Shown: positions 9,986 through 21,390, counted from the stretch's first letter. The stretch is DNA of 64,000 bases from Thalassia testudinum (GCA_037157565.1 JAZHRO010000014.1:96379501-96443500), one strand, 5' to 3'. The notes: generated by a model from the sequence alone, not told the origin. Translations and numbers: made by a program.

Positions 9986-10025
9986 TTTGCAATGAGGACA
10001 TTGCAAAACTTAGGCATGGGGGGAG
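9986..10025 (+). promoter_or_regulatory. Internal hairpin plus polypurine tract, element N
   Basis: Perfect 9-bp stem TTTGCAATG / CATTGCAAA with loop AGGA (9986-10007), followed by the purine-rich AGGCATGGGGGGAG (10012-10025). It resembles the tract next to the 3' LTR, about 1.34 kb downstream. A run of 28 A follows at 10120-10147. Confidence 0.65.
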
Positions 10026-10119
10026 TGATAAAGTGCATACATACAAAACCAAGAAAAAATCAGAAGGATTCTCACAAAAAATTCGCATATGTCAAAAACA
10101 CAAAAAATTGAAAAATTAC

Positions 10120-10147
<28 letters not shown>
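10120..10147 (+). repeat. 28-base A tract
   Basis: Uninterrupted A run about 95 bp after the internal polypurine tract. D has broken T-rich runs at the same place (plus strand 25384-25440). Confidence 0.9.
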
Positions 10148-10150
<3 letters not shown>

Positions 10151-11324
10151 GAGGGAGGAAATGTTGTGAGCCATATAATCATAAGGAGGAGAAAAAGAGC
10201 AAAAATGAAGAAAGGAGCACAAAAGGAAAAGAAAAAGAAAGTCATTAGTAAAAGATTAAGGGGTTAACTGAAGTTCTAGACCGAGTCAAGAAAAAGAAAA
10301 GAAAAAGTGCTAAGGAAACATAACAAGAGATTAGCGGGAACGCTGGTCTTAGGCCTTTTGGGCTAGTATCTTTAGCTTAAAAATTCACGTATCCGTTAAA
10401 ATCTGGATAATCCGCAAGAGGTTGAGGAAAATGCGAAGCTTGAGTATTAGGTCTAAGGCTTAGGAAGTATTCAGCCTCGTTAACTGACCTCCGGTTTGCG
10501 GGATTCGGTAACCTAAGCACCCCAAATTCACACACAGTCTGGTTCAGTGCGCATAAATATTCAAAACACGCAAGAGCGTTTAATATTCTGAAAAAGTCAC
10601 CTAGATTAGGAGCGGCCAATCAACACAAGTTGATTTGGATGAGTTCCCAGCGCGGAGAGGCGGGAAATTCCCCTCGAAGATGCGTAACAACATATCATCT
10701 CCTCGGTGCTTGTCTCTTAGGATATTTAAATATCCTACCGGGGGCATGTAAGCACTCTGCTGGTTCAGATACCATGGGTGGCATTATCACGAAATGTCGA
10801 TCGCCAGGGTCTGAATTCGGCCACGGAACGCAATGGCGGGATTATCTCGAAATCTCGAAAGCCAGGGTTCCGGGGGTTGCCATGGGCGGGATTATCTCGA
10901 AATCTCGAAAGCCAGGGACCTTTGAGGATTGATGATGGGGACGAGGAATCCGATACAGACCGTGTTGAGAAGCTAATCCGAAGCTAGAAATAAAAAAGAA
11001 AAGAGAGAGAAAAGCTCTCCAAACAAATAAATCTTCTATCTCTCTCTTACAAAAAAAACACACTGCAAACTGAACTTAGGCTAAAAATATCTCAAGCACG
11101 GGTGCTTTAACCGTGGAGTCCAACAAACCCTAGGTTAGGTTCTGTGGGCCGTAGAAACCTTTGCAGAAGACTGAGGCTAAAGCGGAACAGGTCCGGATTT
11201 TGGTTGGTACTTGAGTACCTCTAGGCCTATTGTCGGCATTCCCACCTAATCACAAAAGAAAAAGGAGAAGCACTTATCATTGTTGACAACATTCAGGGTC
11301 TAGAACGGAAGTTAAAACTTTGAA
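10148..11324 (+). other. Element N 3' region with tandem repeats and an 18-20-bp palindrome
   Basis: Non-coding and collinear with the D 3' region. It holds a perfect 20-bp palindrome TAGGATATTTAAATATCCTA (10718-10737) and a 50-bp-period tandem repeat, two close copies with GCGGGATTATCTCGAAATCT at 10836-10867 and 10886-10917 plus a degenerate one near 10775-10810. D keeps both features. Confidence 0.75.
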
Positions 11325-11363
11325 ATTTTGCTAAGGGACTAGCAAAATCTAGGCATGGGGGTA
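11325..11363 (+). promoter_or_regulatory. Terminal hairpin plus polypurine tract, element N
   Basis: Perfect 9-bp stem ATTTTGCTA / TAGCAAAAT with loop AGGGAC (11325-11348), then AGGCATGGGGGTA directly before the 3' LTR. This is the expected plus-strand primer; the hairpin is an added feature conserved in A, B and D. Confidence 0.8.
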
Positions 11364-14069
11364 TGATGAGAGCCTCATCATGAGCCATAACTAGCTCATT
11401 TTAACCCAATAAAGAAGATAAAAGCTCCTACATAACCTAGAAGAAGGCCTAACTGAAGGAACAAGTGCTCTGAGAAGAAAACATGAAATAAAGGTTAAAA
11501 CTGCAATTTTACCATTGCAGTAGATAAACAGGATTTCTCAGAGGCAAAACATAGGTCAAATGGTCTAAATGAGATAAAAGGTGGGTTGAGTCAATCAGAA
11601 ATGGGTTCATGTGCAATCTAAGAACTAAAAGACACTTGGTAACCCTAAAACAGACCCGCTTAAATTAACAAGGTTCCGGTCAGAACAAAAAGCAAGTAAA
11701 CCCTCTACAAATCATGGAAAAACATACTCTAGGGTTTATAACACTTAACTTGGCCTTTGGAACCTAGTTTGACCTAGATTAGGGTCCTAGCTCTTCAATT
11801 AACCTAATTTGGGTTTTTACGCAAAATATCCAGTCAAACGAGGTCAAACCTGAAATCTAACTTCTCCATTGGATTCCTTAGGTCCAAATTAGGTTTATAC
11901 CAAAATTTGGACCTAAGGAGAGGTCATCTTGACCTACTTTGCAATTTAGTACACCCAAATCACAAATTGGTCCCTATCTTTTGAATACCGTTGCAGAGAA
12001 CCCCCTAGGTTCTTCGCCTCCTTTGCAAACCGGTCCTGCCGCCATTGCTAGGGCAGAACTGAGCTCCGGCGAGGTTCGGAGAGGGATTGCTCTCTAATCC
12101 CTCAGAGATTCCCTCCCAGAAATGGAAGGAGAATTCCCTGAAGAATTGCCTTCCATTTAAGACCGATATCGATCCCTGGTGTGAACCCAATCTCTCGTGC
12201 GAACGCACGAGAGATTTGGGTATCCTAACTCCTTTCCATCTCCGGCGACCAACCGCAGGCAATTACGTGCCCTTCACGCCCTGCACACCAAGTCCAGCGC
12301 CTATATAAGAACCCACAACTCCGGCCGAAGAGGCTGAGCTTGATTTGGCCGAGTTTCCCCCTTCAATTCCTCTCCTCCTGTTCGGCCAAATGCCCCAGCT
12401 AGCTCCGGCGAGCCCCCCCCTCCCCTCCCTCTTCGCTCTGCCACAAAACCAGTGGCAGAGTTAGCTTCCTGACCTCCCTCCGCGTCGCGCAGTACCAGCA
12501 CACGCCGCCTCAGCCCCGTCGTCGCCGCCGTTCTCCCCCACTGGGCGTCATCTTCTCCGGCGATAGCAAGTACTGCTGTCCGCCTTCCGTCCCCTTTCGT
12601 CCTTACAATTAGGTTAGAACTCCTCTCCATCCTGTCCCCTCTCTTTTCCCCCTGTTATCTCATCTGATTACCCCTCGACCGACGCTGACCACCCTCATCT
12701 TCCACATCACCGACCGAACTCCGGCGAGCCGCCCACACCACTCCGCCACTCCACACGGCTCGCCAACCACCTCGTGAGCTCCGCCTCATCACCAGGAACT
12801 CGCTCCACCCCACAACTGCCACTCCAGACCTCCATAACCACCCCCCGAACAACCCACCGTCTCCGGCCACAGGTTGACCTAGGCGGGCACGCCTAGGCCG
12901 ACAGGCAACCTGCAGCATCACCCACCGCCTTCGCCGTGCTACGGCGAAGGTTTCCAGCCATTCTAATTGGGCCAATAGGCCGTTCTGTGGAAGCTCAGGT
13001 GAACGCCCCGGCCGCCATTAACAGCCGAAGCAGCAGGAAGCTGGGAGCAGCAGCAGGCGTCAGGCTTCCCAGGCGGCAGGTGCAGCAGACTCTCGCAAGT
13101 GTTGCGAGGTGACTGAGTTCAGCAAGGAGCAGCAGCAGGGCCTTCAGCGTGGGCAATTGCACACGGGAGTCTGCGGGCGCACGCAAAGGAAGGGCGGAAC
13201 GTTTAGTCCCACATCGTGGAATCTCAAGGCACAGGTATGGTATAAAGAGTTTTTGTGATATACGTTTACTGCCTCGAAAGCACAGGGGTGAGGTCCCTCA
13301 CTGACCCCACCCGCCTCGTCCGCGGCCTGACCATGCGGACCTGGCGGATCCGACCCGACCTAGACCTACGCACTCCTCGCGCATCACACACCTGCAGGTG
13401 CGCCTGGTCCCGGGTACGATCCGCGACCCGATTATGGCTGTGGCTCTGGGAGAGCGGTTTGAGTGAATTGCTTGAGAGAGAGAGATGCGCGGGTAGAGGG
13501 AGAAGGGTTAGGTTTTGCTCCTGTGCAGGCAGGCTGAACGCAGGAGAAGGACTTGGCCGCGAGAAGGAAAAGAAAGAAAGAAGAAGGAACGGCAGAGAAG
13601 AATAGAAGAGGAAGAAACAAGGCAGAGAAGAAGAAGCAAGAAAGAAGCCTTCGCAGGAGAAGAAAGAAAAGAGCAAGCCAGAAGCAAAGGCATAGAGAAG
13701 CCAAGTGGAGACTTTGCAGAGATCAGAAGAAGAAAAGAAAGAGCAAAGACTGCAGCAGAAGAAGAAGAATAATCAAGAAGAAAAGGAGAAATGCTTTTAA
13801 GACGTCTGATCTTGTGATCAGACGTCCAATTTCATATTTTCTTGCCCTAACTCCTTTTAATCGCATACATTCATACCTGAATTGACATTTTGAGTAAATT
13901 AGAGTGTTCAATTACATTTTGATTTAGTGGTAAGTTCCATTTGCTCCCTGTGTTCGACCTCGGATACTCTAGTTGTTCGAGTAATAAAAACTTTGTATTT
14001 GTTCGAACGTTTTGTCGGTTATACTACAACATAATACGCTTTAAATCCGCACGAAACGTCCATTGAACA
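11364..14069 (+). repeat. Element N 3' LTR
   Basis: Same length as the 5' LTR and identical except for nine substitutions seen by eye (for example at 4437, 4946, 5170, 5239, 6110, 6192 and 6819 in the 5' copy). Followed by the CTTCT target duplication. Confidence 0.95.
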
Positions 14070-14521
14070 CTTCTCTTGGACATAGTTAACCTTAACCAAA
14101 TGGTTTGGTTCAGGGTTGGGCGGGTTTGAGTTCAATGCATGGGAGTCAACGAATTGATGATCTTGATATCTTCCCTGATAATAGGTCATTTCAGGTTGTC
14201 CATAAGGAGGTGATGACCTATAAGTAGTGTAAAATGAGGAAGGGTAAGGATTAGCATATCCTTCTTGATTATAGATCATATTTGGTTATCAAAATGAGGG
14301 CGATGATCTATAATCCTCGTACTCGAAGAAGGATAAGAATCAAGATTATGGTGTTTAGGGTTAGACCTTGAACATGGAGGCCCAGAACTGTATTCCCAAT
14401 CAGAATTATCCCAACTAGAAGATGGATGAGAATGAGTCTGGTTGGAATAATAATCATTTTGGGAATAAGTAGTGGTAGGAGGGTAGGAATGAAAGTGTGA
14501 ATAGGATGTGGAAGGTTCCAT
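14070..14521 (-). pseudogene. Element A ORF, N-terminal part (unknown protein, decayed)
   Basis: Starts at the ATG at 14521 (minus) with MEPSTSY; element B starts with the same kind of sequence. It is rich in Ser, Tyr, Pro, His and Asn. It contains two tandem copies of a degenerate unit of about 35 residues; the best copy reads RSSPPYGQPEMTYYQ, and B has RSSPPFEQSEMTYYQ. A frameshift separates the two open stretches (14566-14276 and 14279-14019; the last 50 bases of the second belong to N). The rest of the ORF continues at 4220, beyond element N. The repeats recall low-complexity gag tails, but no knuckle or gag core is present. Confidence 0.65.
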
Positions 14522-15683
14522 GATAGAATAGGAAGAAGAAAGGTGCCCTGCAATACAAACAAACAAACCTATCCTTATGTGGGCCAGCCTAAAGACCTAC
14601 AAACTCCCAAAACCCATCTTGAGATAAAGAAATGATTTAATCTACTTCTTTCCGGTCAATCCAACCAGTTAGAGGGAGGGACTGTGGAAAAGGTTCTTCC
14701 TTTGGCTTGCGCCTCTGGTTCCTATTGTACCCCCTAGATACATTTGTTTTATTTTGCACCCCTAGCTAGACATCAGATTGAATGGCAGAAATAGACTAAT
14801 AAAAAATAATCTTGGTCTGGGCTCCGAATAGCAAGTCCAATCCTTAGGGCCAACGTCTATTCTGTTTTAATTAGGGTTAGGTTTGAGTGTGCTTTGGAAT
14901 GTGATGGGCCCTTTATCTGGGTTGTGCCCTTAATGATTGATTGATATGTGTGTGCGTGCACAACTAATGGTTTTCAAGCAAGATTATTTTTGGATGCGGT
15001 GAATTTTAGGGTTTAAATCATGCTTAGTAGCTTCCAGGATTCAACTTTAAGTGTATTCAATCAAGTTTAGTTGACACACCAGGTTTTGAAAGCACAGGTG
15101 AAGATATTTTCCTTTAAAGCTTAAAAGAATGTGGAGTGCCTGGTAAATCCCTAGAAGTTGAACCTATGTGGTAGCTACTTGATGAGTTGTTTTAAGTTGA
15201 AGTGGTGTAACCCAAACAACTCAAACAATTGGCCTAATGCACAACTTTATTAGGCACACAAATGACTACCTAATCTGATTTCTACTCAATTACGTGTTGG
15301 TGAGTGTATCAGTCCCAAAGATCGGTTTACCGATTGAGTTTGAAAATCATAAGAGGTTGTGTACCTCTGTGAGATTTTTTAAAATTTTTTTTCTTTTATA
15401 TGTGGAGGGTGGGGTGGGAGGAGGTGACAAAAATACAACCAAAAGCTAACCCAAAAGCTTATAAGAACACCTAGGTTAATTTGTGTTTGTGTTATTACAT
15501 GGTGGAATGAAAACTAGTTTGTGGGAGGTGGGGGTAAGCTTACAGACCCTTCAACAACACTTTACTCCAATCAACCATTTTTGCTCGCCTCATGAGAGTA
15601 CCTGCAATCACAATAAGAAAGGAGAGAAGTGAGGTAAAAGAAAAGTAAGGTTGGAAAACTTGAAAAATCAAAGAGCACCGCCA
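14522..15683 (-). other. Element A leader
   Basis: Non-coding. It is collinear with the leaders of B (39527-40688), C and E, sharing for example the block around GTGCGTGCACAAC at about 14951 and the block with CTTGCGCCTCTGGTTCC at 14708. No open frame worth calling. Confidence 0.7.
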
Positions 15684-15700
15684 CCTCAAAAATGGCACCA
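15684..15700 (-). other. Element A primer-binding site (decayed)
   Basis: On the minus strand TGGTGCCATTTTTGAGG, three bases inside the LTR; several mismatches to the consensus TGGCGCCGTTGCCGGGG. Confidence 0.6.
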
Positions 15701-15703
15701 AAA

Positions 15704-17490
15704 TGTTGGAGCAGAAATCATACACAAATAGGATTTGAGTTTTGGAAACCTATTGTTGTAGTGCGATTTGCGAAGAAATTCCTCAACAAATAAATTTTAC
15801 CGAAACTCGAAAAGAATTACGGGTTGAACACAAGGAGGCGGACATTTGATCTGAAATCGCATTTGTTTTATTGTCACGAAGGAGATTAGCTGGTCGAATA
15901 GAATCTAAACTAGCTATCTACTTAAAGAACAATAAATAGAAGAGAGAGATAGAATTTACAAATAAAGACAAAATAGAGAGAGAATGAACAAGAATTTCAT
16001 AACCAGAAAATCATGTCTATTACAACTACTAGCTACACTAGAAAGCAGGAAATCTTACAACTGGAAAGTGGTAAATTTACTCTAGAAAGTAGTAAAGAGA
16101 AGGTAGAGAGAAGTTATCCTCCTTGACAGCTGCTTACAGGATGAGCCGTAGTGATGGGGCACTCAGACGAAGGTGGTGAGAAGCAAGAAGAAGGAGAATG
16201 ATGACGAATGATGGAGAACGGGGCTAGTCGACGTCGTAGAGGGATCTGCTTCCCGAATGGCGGTGAGAGGACCACCACGAAATGCTCCATGAAGGTGATG
16301 AGAAGGTGGAAAAATTATAATTTTAACTCTAATCAAGCATCCCGAGTTTGGGACAAGCTCTTAGAGCTTTGGAGGGGGTGACAGAAGAGAGGAAGGGATG
16401 AAGAAAGTGTGGGGTTGTAGGGCTATATATTGGTGTAAATTGGAGGGGCAAATAGGTCATAACATTTTAAAAAATTAATTTCATGGTCTTTAGTGATGGA
16501 TTTATCCATCACTAAAGCCTAGATCGTGGGCGACGAGTAAGTGCGCCCACCATCTCCTCCTCTCCCATGTGCCTAACGCCTCATAGACATCTGCGTGCTC
16601 TCAATCGTCTGATCAAGTATCGGATGGCTTAAAAGCCATCCAGCCGCTTCTGCTTCAACGCACCCAATGCCCGAGCATGCGATTGCACGTGGGCTTAGGC
16701 ATCCAATTTGGCATGTGCTTGCCTGCGCATTAGGTGCGGCCATGTCACTCTCATCTGTGCTACTCACACTTCATCCAACGGCTGAAATCGACTGCACCAG
16801 CACTTGCGCTCAATTTGAGCACTTGATGAGGCTTGAAATCGTGCCTTCAGCTTCGCGAGCGCTTCCGCAACCAACGCACTCCGACTGCCGCTTTGTCTAG
16901 CTTAAGTTTTAATCACGTGCTCCCATGGCCATTTGATCAAGATCGAACGGTCCATATCTTGCCTCGTTCACACCTTCAAAGGTTGAGAAGTGGTGCTGCG
17001 GCTGGTTTGGGCAGTTGTATGGTGCCACGTGGCACCATCATGGCCGTCCATCTTTTGTGAGTTGTACATGGTGCCATGGATGTTGGATTGGATCGATTTT
17101 CACTCCGTTGGTCTGCGATCGTCGATCCGAGCCCATCTATGTGGTCAGATTTGTCATATGAAGTATTGATTTACAGCATCCTAGCCCCTTGTCCTCTAAA
17201 CTTTCTCAGCCTACATCTGATGCTACGAAAGTCTGATCGGGGTGATCTTGGAGTCATTGAACTCCGATTGTCACCCTAATCAGATCCGTATGCTTGGATC
17301 TTCAATCTGGGGCCCTGATTTAATATTGTCCTGTTACCTGACCACAAAAAGGGAAAATTAACCTAAACTTTATACAACCTAACCTAAATGCAAGATGATG
17401 CATGTTATGCAATATTTGTAATATATGATGCAACTTAGTCTTAGAACATTCAAAAATAGAAGGTTAAGTGATATAAATGTGTTTACATCG
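15704..17490 (-). repeat. Element A 5' LTR
   Basis: 1787 bp, minus orientation. It holds a TATA-like ATATATA (complement at 16424-16430), a 13-bp-stem inverted repeat CTTTAGTGATGGA / TCCATCACTAAAG at 16488-16517, and a perfect 20-bp palindrome with a G-box core at 17019-17038. It aligns over its length with 1-1631 and less closely with the LTRs of B. Confidence 0.85.
17019..17038. promoter_or_regulatory. G-box palindrome in lineage I LTR (element A)
   Basis: ATGGTGCCACGTGGCACCAT is a perfect 20-bp palindrome centred on CACGTG, the core bound by plant bZIP and bHLH factors. The corresponding sites in B, C and A-left differ in sequence but keep most of the symmetry. Confidence 0.6.
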
Positions 17491-18539
17491 TTGTTTCTGC
17501 CTCAAAACACTTTGATTTACATACCTCAAACTTCTTAACATAACACTTTCTTTTTTCAAGAAAATACCTCTTTTCTATGAATTTTTTTTCATATCTGCTG
17601 GTACAATGTTGTTACCAACATGACATAATGCAAAAATGCATATGACATATGTACTTTTATTCATGAGGCATTATTTGGGATTTTTGGGGAGGACCAAGAG
17701 GATCTCGGGTGGCTCATTTTCTGGAAGTGCCTATTCTCGGCACCTGCTAGAGAACAGATACGATGACGTATTTCTGACCTTGACATCAGTGCCATCCTTT
17801 AGCTGAGGATTCTACAGAGGACAGTTGTGACCATCCACCTCAGTCTTAGTTTTATCAAAACCCGCTCTCTGTGTTTTTGACTTATTTAGTGGCCCTCATA
17901 CGGAATTTCTCATAGAATTAGTATGCAAGAACCTAGAGCGAAAACTATGCCCAACTCCAAGTGTCATTATTCAATTATTCAAAGTTAAAGATTCCTTACA
18001 CTAGCCTTAGAGCACTAGTAGACTCTCTACTCTCATCTCACACATGTTTTGGTGGATCTACTAGAAGATGGTTCACCTGACTCCTGATTGCTATCCAAGG
18101 GTTCAGAAGAAGAAGCAATGCTTCTTCTCGACAAACTAGAGATGTCTACAGATTTTCATAGTGGACCCATTGCAAAATCTAAATGCAGATGTGAGGTTAT
18201 ACTAGATTCTAAGCTTAAGAATCTACTATAGAATAAATCATTAATAAAACCTCTTGATAAAATAATCTAATCCCCCACTTTTTGGCAGAAAATTTTTAGT
18301 CTTTTATGGACTACCACCCCATGCCTAAGTGCATGCATGAATAAAAGAAATTGGAATAAGACAGAATGTATGTGGATAGAAATCACCTGGAACTGCTTTT
18401 GAGTTGTCGTTCAGCTCATGCTATCACTGCAATGCCATACACAATTTGTAAAACAATATGCGAAAATGAAATATGATATGTATATATGTATACGTGCTGA
18501 GTTTAACGCCACAAGTTGGGCAACTCGTCAGTCACACAT
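17491..18539 (-). other. Element C 3' region (partial)
   Basis: Non-coding downstream of integrase on the minus strand. It begins with the post-ORF motif (complement at 18491-18510) and has a purine tract in the sense strand near 18311-18321 (CCACCCCATGCCTAA on plus), equivalent to the internal tract of other elements but without a clear hairpin. A open frame of 147 codons on the plus strand here is only a shadow. Confidence 0.6.
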
Positions 18540-19926
18540 CCTCGAGAAGATGTATTGTTTTGTTAGTAGGAGGTTCCTCGGCAAAAAGTGGCTTGAGGCG
18601 CTGGCCATTAACCGTAAAAACATGCCCAGATTTTTAGTCTTTAATTTGGACTGCCTCATTAGGATACAGGTGGACCACCAGAAACGGCCCAGTCCACTTG
18701 GACTTGAGCTTTCCCATAAAGAATTTGAGTTAGGAGTGAAACAACCAAACCTTCTGGTTAGATGCGAACTCCTTCCTCCGAATGTGTCAATCATGGAAGG
18801 CCTTTGTCTTGTCTTTGTATATTTTTGCATTCTCGTAAGCTTCCTATCTAATCTCCTCTAACTCACTGAGTTGGAGCTTCCCTTCATAACCTCTAGCCTC
18901 GAGGTTAAAATTACATTTCTACACTTCCCAAAAGGCACGGTGCTCTAGCTCCACAGGAAGGTAACAGGCCTTTCCATACACCATGTGGTATGGCGACATT
19001 CTGATTGAGGCCTTGTACGCGGTCCGATATGCCCATAGTGCATCAATCAATCGATCAGACCATTCCTTCCTATTAGGTTTAACCGTCATTTGAAGGATAA
19101 GCTTGATTTGATGATTTGATACTTCAGCCTGCCCATTGGTCTGTGGATGATATGGGGTAGCGATGCGATGCTGTACCCCATATTTCTTCAATATTGACCT
19201 GAGATGGGCATGGATGAAGTGACTACCCTCATCGCTTATCAAGGCACGGGGAACTCCGAATCTAGCAAAAATAATTTCCCAGACGAAGGGTATAATAATC
19301 TTATGATCGGCTCATCTTACCAGGATAGCTTCTACCCACTTTGAGACATAGTCTACTGCGAGGAGTATGTACTCAAAGCCATGTGAGTTTAGAAGGGGCC
19401 CATAAAGTCGATGCCCCAGACGTCGAACACTCCTATGAAAAGAATAGATTGAGAGGCTTCATGTCTCTCTGGGTCATAGAACCGACCAATTGGCATCACT
19501 TATAGCACCTGGCAAACTTGTGTGTATCTTCGAAAATGGTTGGCCAGAAAAATCCCGACTGCAAAATATCTTTGCAGTGGCCTTTTGGCCCGAGAAATGA
19601 CCCTCACAAGCATTGTTGTGGCAAAAGGATAGCACACTAGAGATTTCTGAATTAGGGACGCATGTACGAATGATCTGATTAGCCCCAATGCGAAAGAGAA
19701 GTGGGTCGTCCCAAATATAGAATTTAGCCTTTGATATAAATTTGAGTTTTTGATCCTTAGATAATCTCGGAGGTAGCTTGCCTGTGACAAGATAGCTTTC
19801 TATATCAGCATACCAAGGAAACTCAATAGGGTTAATTGGCAGCAAAGAGTCATCTGGAAATTGGTCTGATATCGGTAAAGAGTACGAAATATTGTCTGGG
19901 TCTAGTCGAGACAAGTGATCCACCAC
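18540..19926 (-). pseudogene. Element C integrase (broken)
   Basis: Minus-strand stretches at 19926-19474 and 19242-18919 carry integrase sequence: MVDHLSRLDPDN at the RNase H-integrase junction, ISDEGSHF with the second catalytic Asp, [15 protein letters not shown] with the catalytic Glu, WAYRTAYK and [14 protein letters not shown]. The C-terminal FTVNGQRLKP signature of Athila integrases is readable near 18600. Between them the N-terminal zinc domain and first catalytic Asp lie in a frame-shifted stretch. It would insert element DNA into the host chromosome; this copy is not functional. Confidence 0.85.
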
Positions 19927-20474
19927 AGCATTTTGTGCTCCAGCTTTGTCATGGATCTCAACATCAAACTCTTACAAAAGAATCCATCTGATAAGGTAGG
20001 GTTTGGTGTCCTTTGCCAACAAATGCCGGAGGGTGGAATGGTTAGTGTAGATGTTAACTTTGGACCCGAGTAAGTATGACCTGAATTTCTCCAACCCGAA
20101 TACCACAGCTAGCAATTTTTTCTCAGTGACTGTATGTTACGTTGAGCCTTGTTCAACATTCTACTAGTGTAGTATATTACGAATGGATGGCTCTCCCAAC
20201 ACTGGCCAAGAACGGCTCTGACAGCAAAGTCGGAGGTGTCACACATCATCTTGAAGTTGAGAGACCAGTCAAGAGGTTGGAGAATAGGTGCACTTGAAAC
20301 AACACTTCGCAAGGTCTCGAAAGCATAGAGACACGAGGAGTCAAAATCAAAGGGAGTGCCGGTTACCAGAAGATTAGTTAATGGATGAGCAATTTTCGAG
20401 AAATCTCGAATCAATCTTCGATAAAATCCGACATGCCCTAAGAATGATCTGATTTGCCTGACCAAGCTAGGCAA
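19927..20474 (-). pseudogene. Element C RNase H region (broken)
   Basis: The open stretch 20474-20109 reads IRSFLGHVGFYRRLI (connection after reverse transcriptase), then FKMMCDTSDFAVRAVLGQ and [15 protein letters not shown], the start of Ty3/gypsy RNase H; the expected CDASD is CDTSD here. It continues out of frame towards 19927 with readable [17 protein letters not shown] remnants. Confidence 0.8.
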
Positions 20475-21390
20475 AAGTAATCGCGAAATGATTTCGGACT
20501 TAGCTCATTTGACCTCAAGTCCACTAGAGGAGATCCTGTGTCCTAGTACGATGCCATCCCTCAGCATAAAATGTCCTTTTTCCCATTAAAGTACTAGGAT
20601 AACATCTGTACATCTCAAGATCTTTGTGAGGTTATCAAGACAAGAAGAAAAATCATCTCCAAACAAGAAGTTGTTCATGAACACTTCTACACAGCCCCGT
20701 TCATGTTTGAAAAGATGGCCATCATGCATCGCTAAAAAGTAGCTGGTGCATTGCAGAGGCCGAAAGGCAACCACTTAAAGGCGAATGTTCCAAAGGGACA
20801 CGTAAAAGTCACCTTGTCTTGATCTTTCGAGTTGATCGCTACTTGATTGTACGCGGATTATCCATCTAGAAAGTAGAAGCTATGCCCTGCCAGCCGTTCC
20901 AAAATCTGACCAATAAAGGGTAAAGGAAAATGATCCTTTTTGGTAGCCGAGTTTAGCTTCCTGTAATCAATGCAGACCTGCCAAGAAGTAGTTGATGGAT
21001 TCGCCCAATTCATTTTTGATCATGTGAGTGCTGCCTTTTTGGGCACAATCTAAATGGGATTCTCCCACTGGCTGTTAGAAATTGGATAGATAATGCCCGT
21101 GTCTAGCCATTTAATGATCTCCTTCTTGACAACCTCCAACATATTTGGATTTAGGCTTCTCTGAGGTTGTCTCGATGGTGTCACCCCTTCATTAGTGTAG
21201 ATATGGTGAGTGCAATAAGAGGGGTGAATCCTGTGGAGATCAGCAATGGCCTACCTGATAGCAGCCTTATGTGCATGTAGAATGGAGATCAACTAGTCTT
21301 CTTGGTCTAGAGTCAAGTGAGCATTGATAATCACGGGATACATCTCATTTTCTCCCAAAAACAAGTACTTGAGCAAATCAGGTAAGGGCA
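20475..21390 (-). pseudogene. Element C reverse transcriptase (broken), joined to 34461-34714
   Basis: Starts at the D insertion (LP DLLKYLFLGENEM at 21390-21340), followed by VCIDYRKLN, TFTCPFGTF and LCNAPATF in shifting frames. The polymerase box, FMDD in active relatives, reads FMNN (about 20670-20683), so both catalytic aspartates are Asn, which fits G-to-A changes. Inactive. Confidence 0.85.

Larger units (their letters stand above)
4221..14069 (+). mobile_element. Element N: young, non-autonomous Athila-related LTR retrotransposon inserted in element A
   Basis: The LTRs (4221-6926 and 11364-14069) are both 2706 bp, start TGATGAG and end AACA, and are flanked by a perfect 5-bp target duplication CTTCT (4216-4220 and 14070-14074). 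By eye the LTRs differ at nine positions with no indel (about 0.33 percent), so the insertion is recent. A primer-binding site of the tRNA-Asp type follows the 5' LTR and a purine tract precedes the 3' LTR. The 4.4-kb interior has one intact ORF and no gag-pol. Leader and 3' region match those of the gag-pol element D, which marks N as a partner dependent on a D-like element for proteins. Order: LTR, PBS, leader, ORF, 3' region with two hairpin-PPT modules, LTR. Confidence 0.95.
1..17490 (-). mobile_element. Element A: non-autonomous Athila-related LTR retrotransposon, cut by the window edge and by element N
   Basis: Two copies of a lineage I LTR (1-1631, left end missing, and 15704-17490) bracket an internal region with no gag-pol. 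Read on the minus strand the order is 5' LTR, primer-binding site, leader, a decayed ORF, 3' region, polypurine tract, 3' LTR. Element N is inserted within the ORF at 4220/14070. About 140 bases of the left LTR lie outside the window, judged by alignment with the right LTR. The right LTR ends in TTTACATCG where the left copy has TTTACATCA, so the terminal A appears mutated. The right flank starts TTGTT; the matching target duplication would be outside the window. A lies in the 3' region of element C. Element B is a second member of this family and supports the structure. Confidence 0.85.

Noticed and set aside
18418..18861. 147-codon plus-strand frame
   Set aside because: Lies opposite the integrase C-terminus of element C, whose minus-strand reading carries the NGQRLKP signature.
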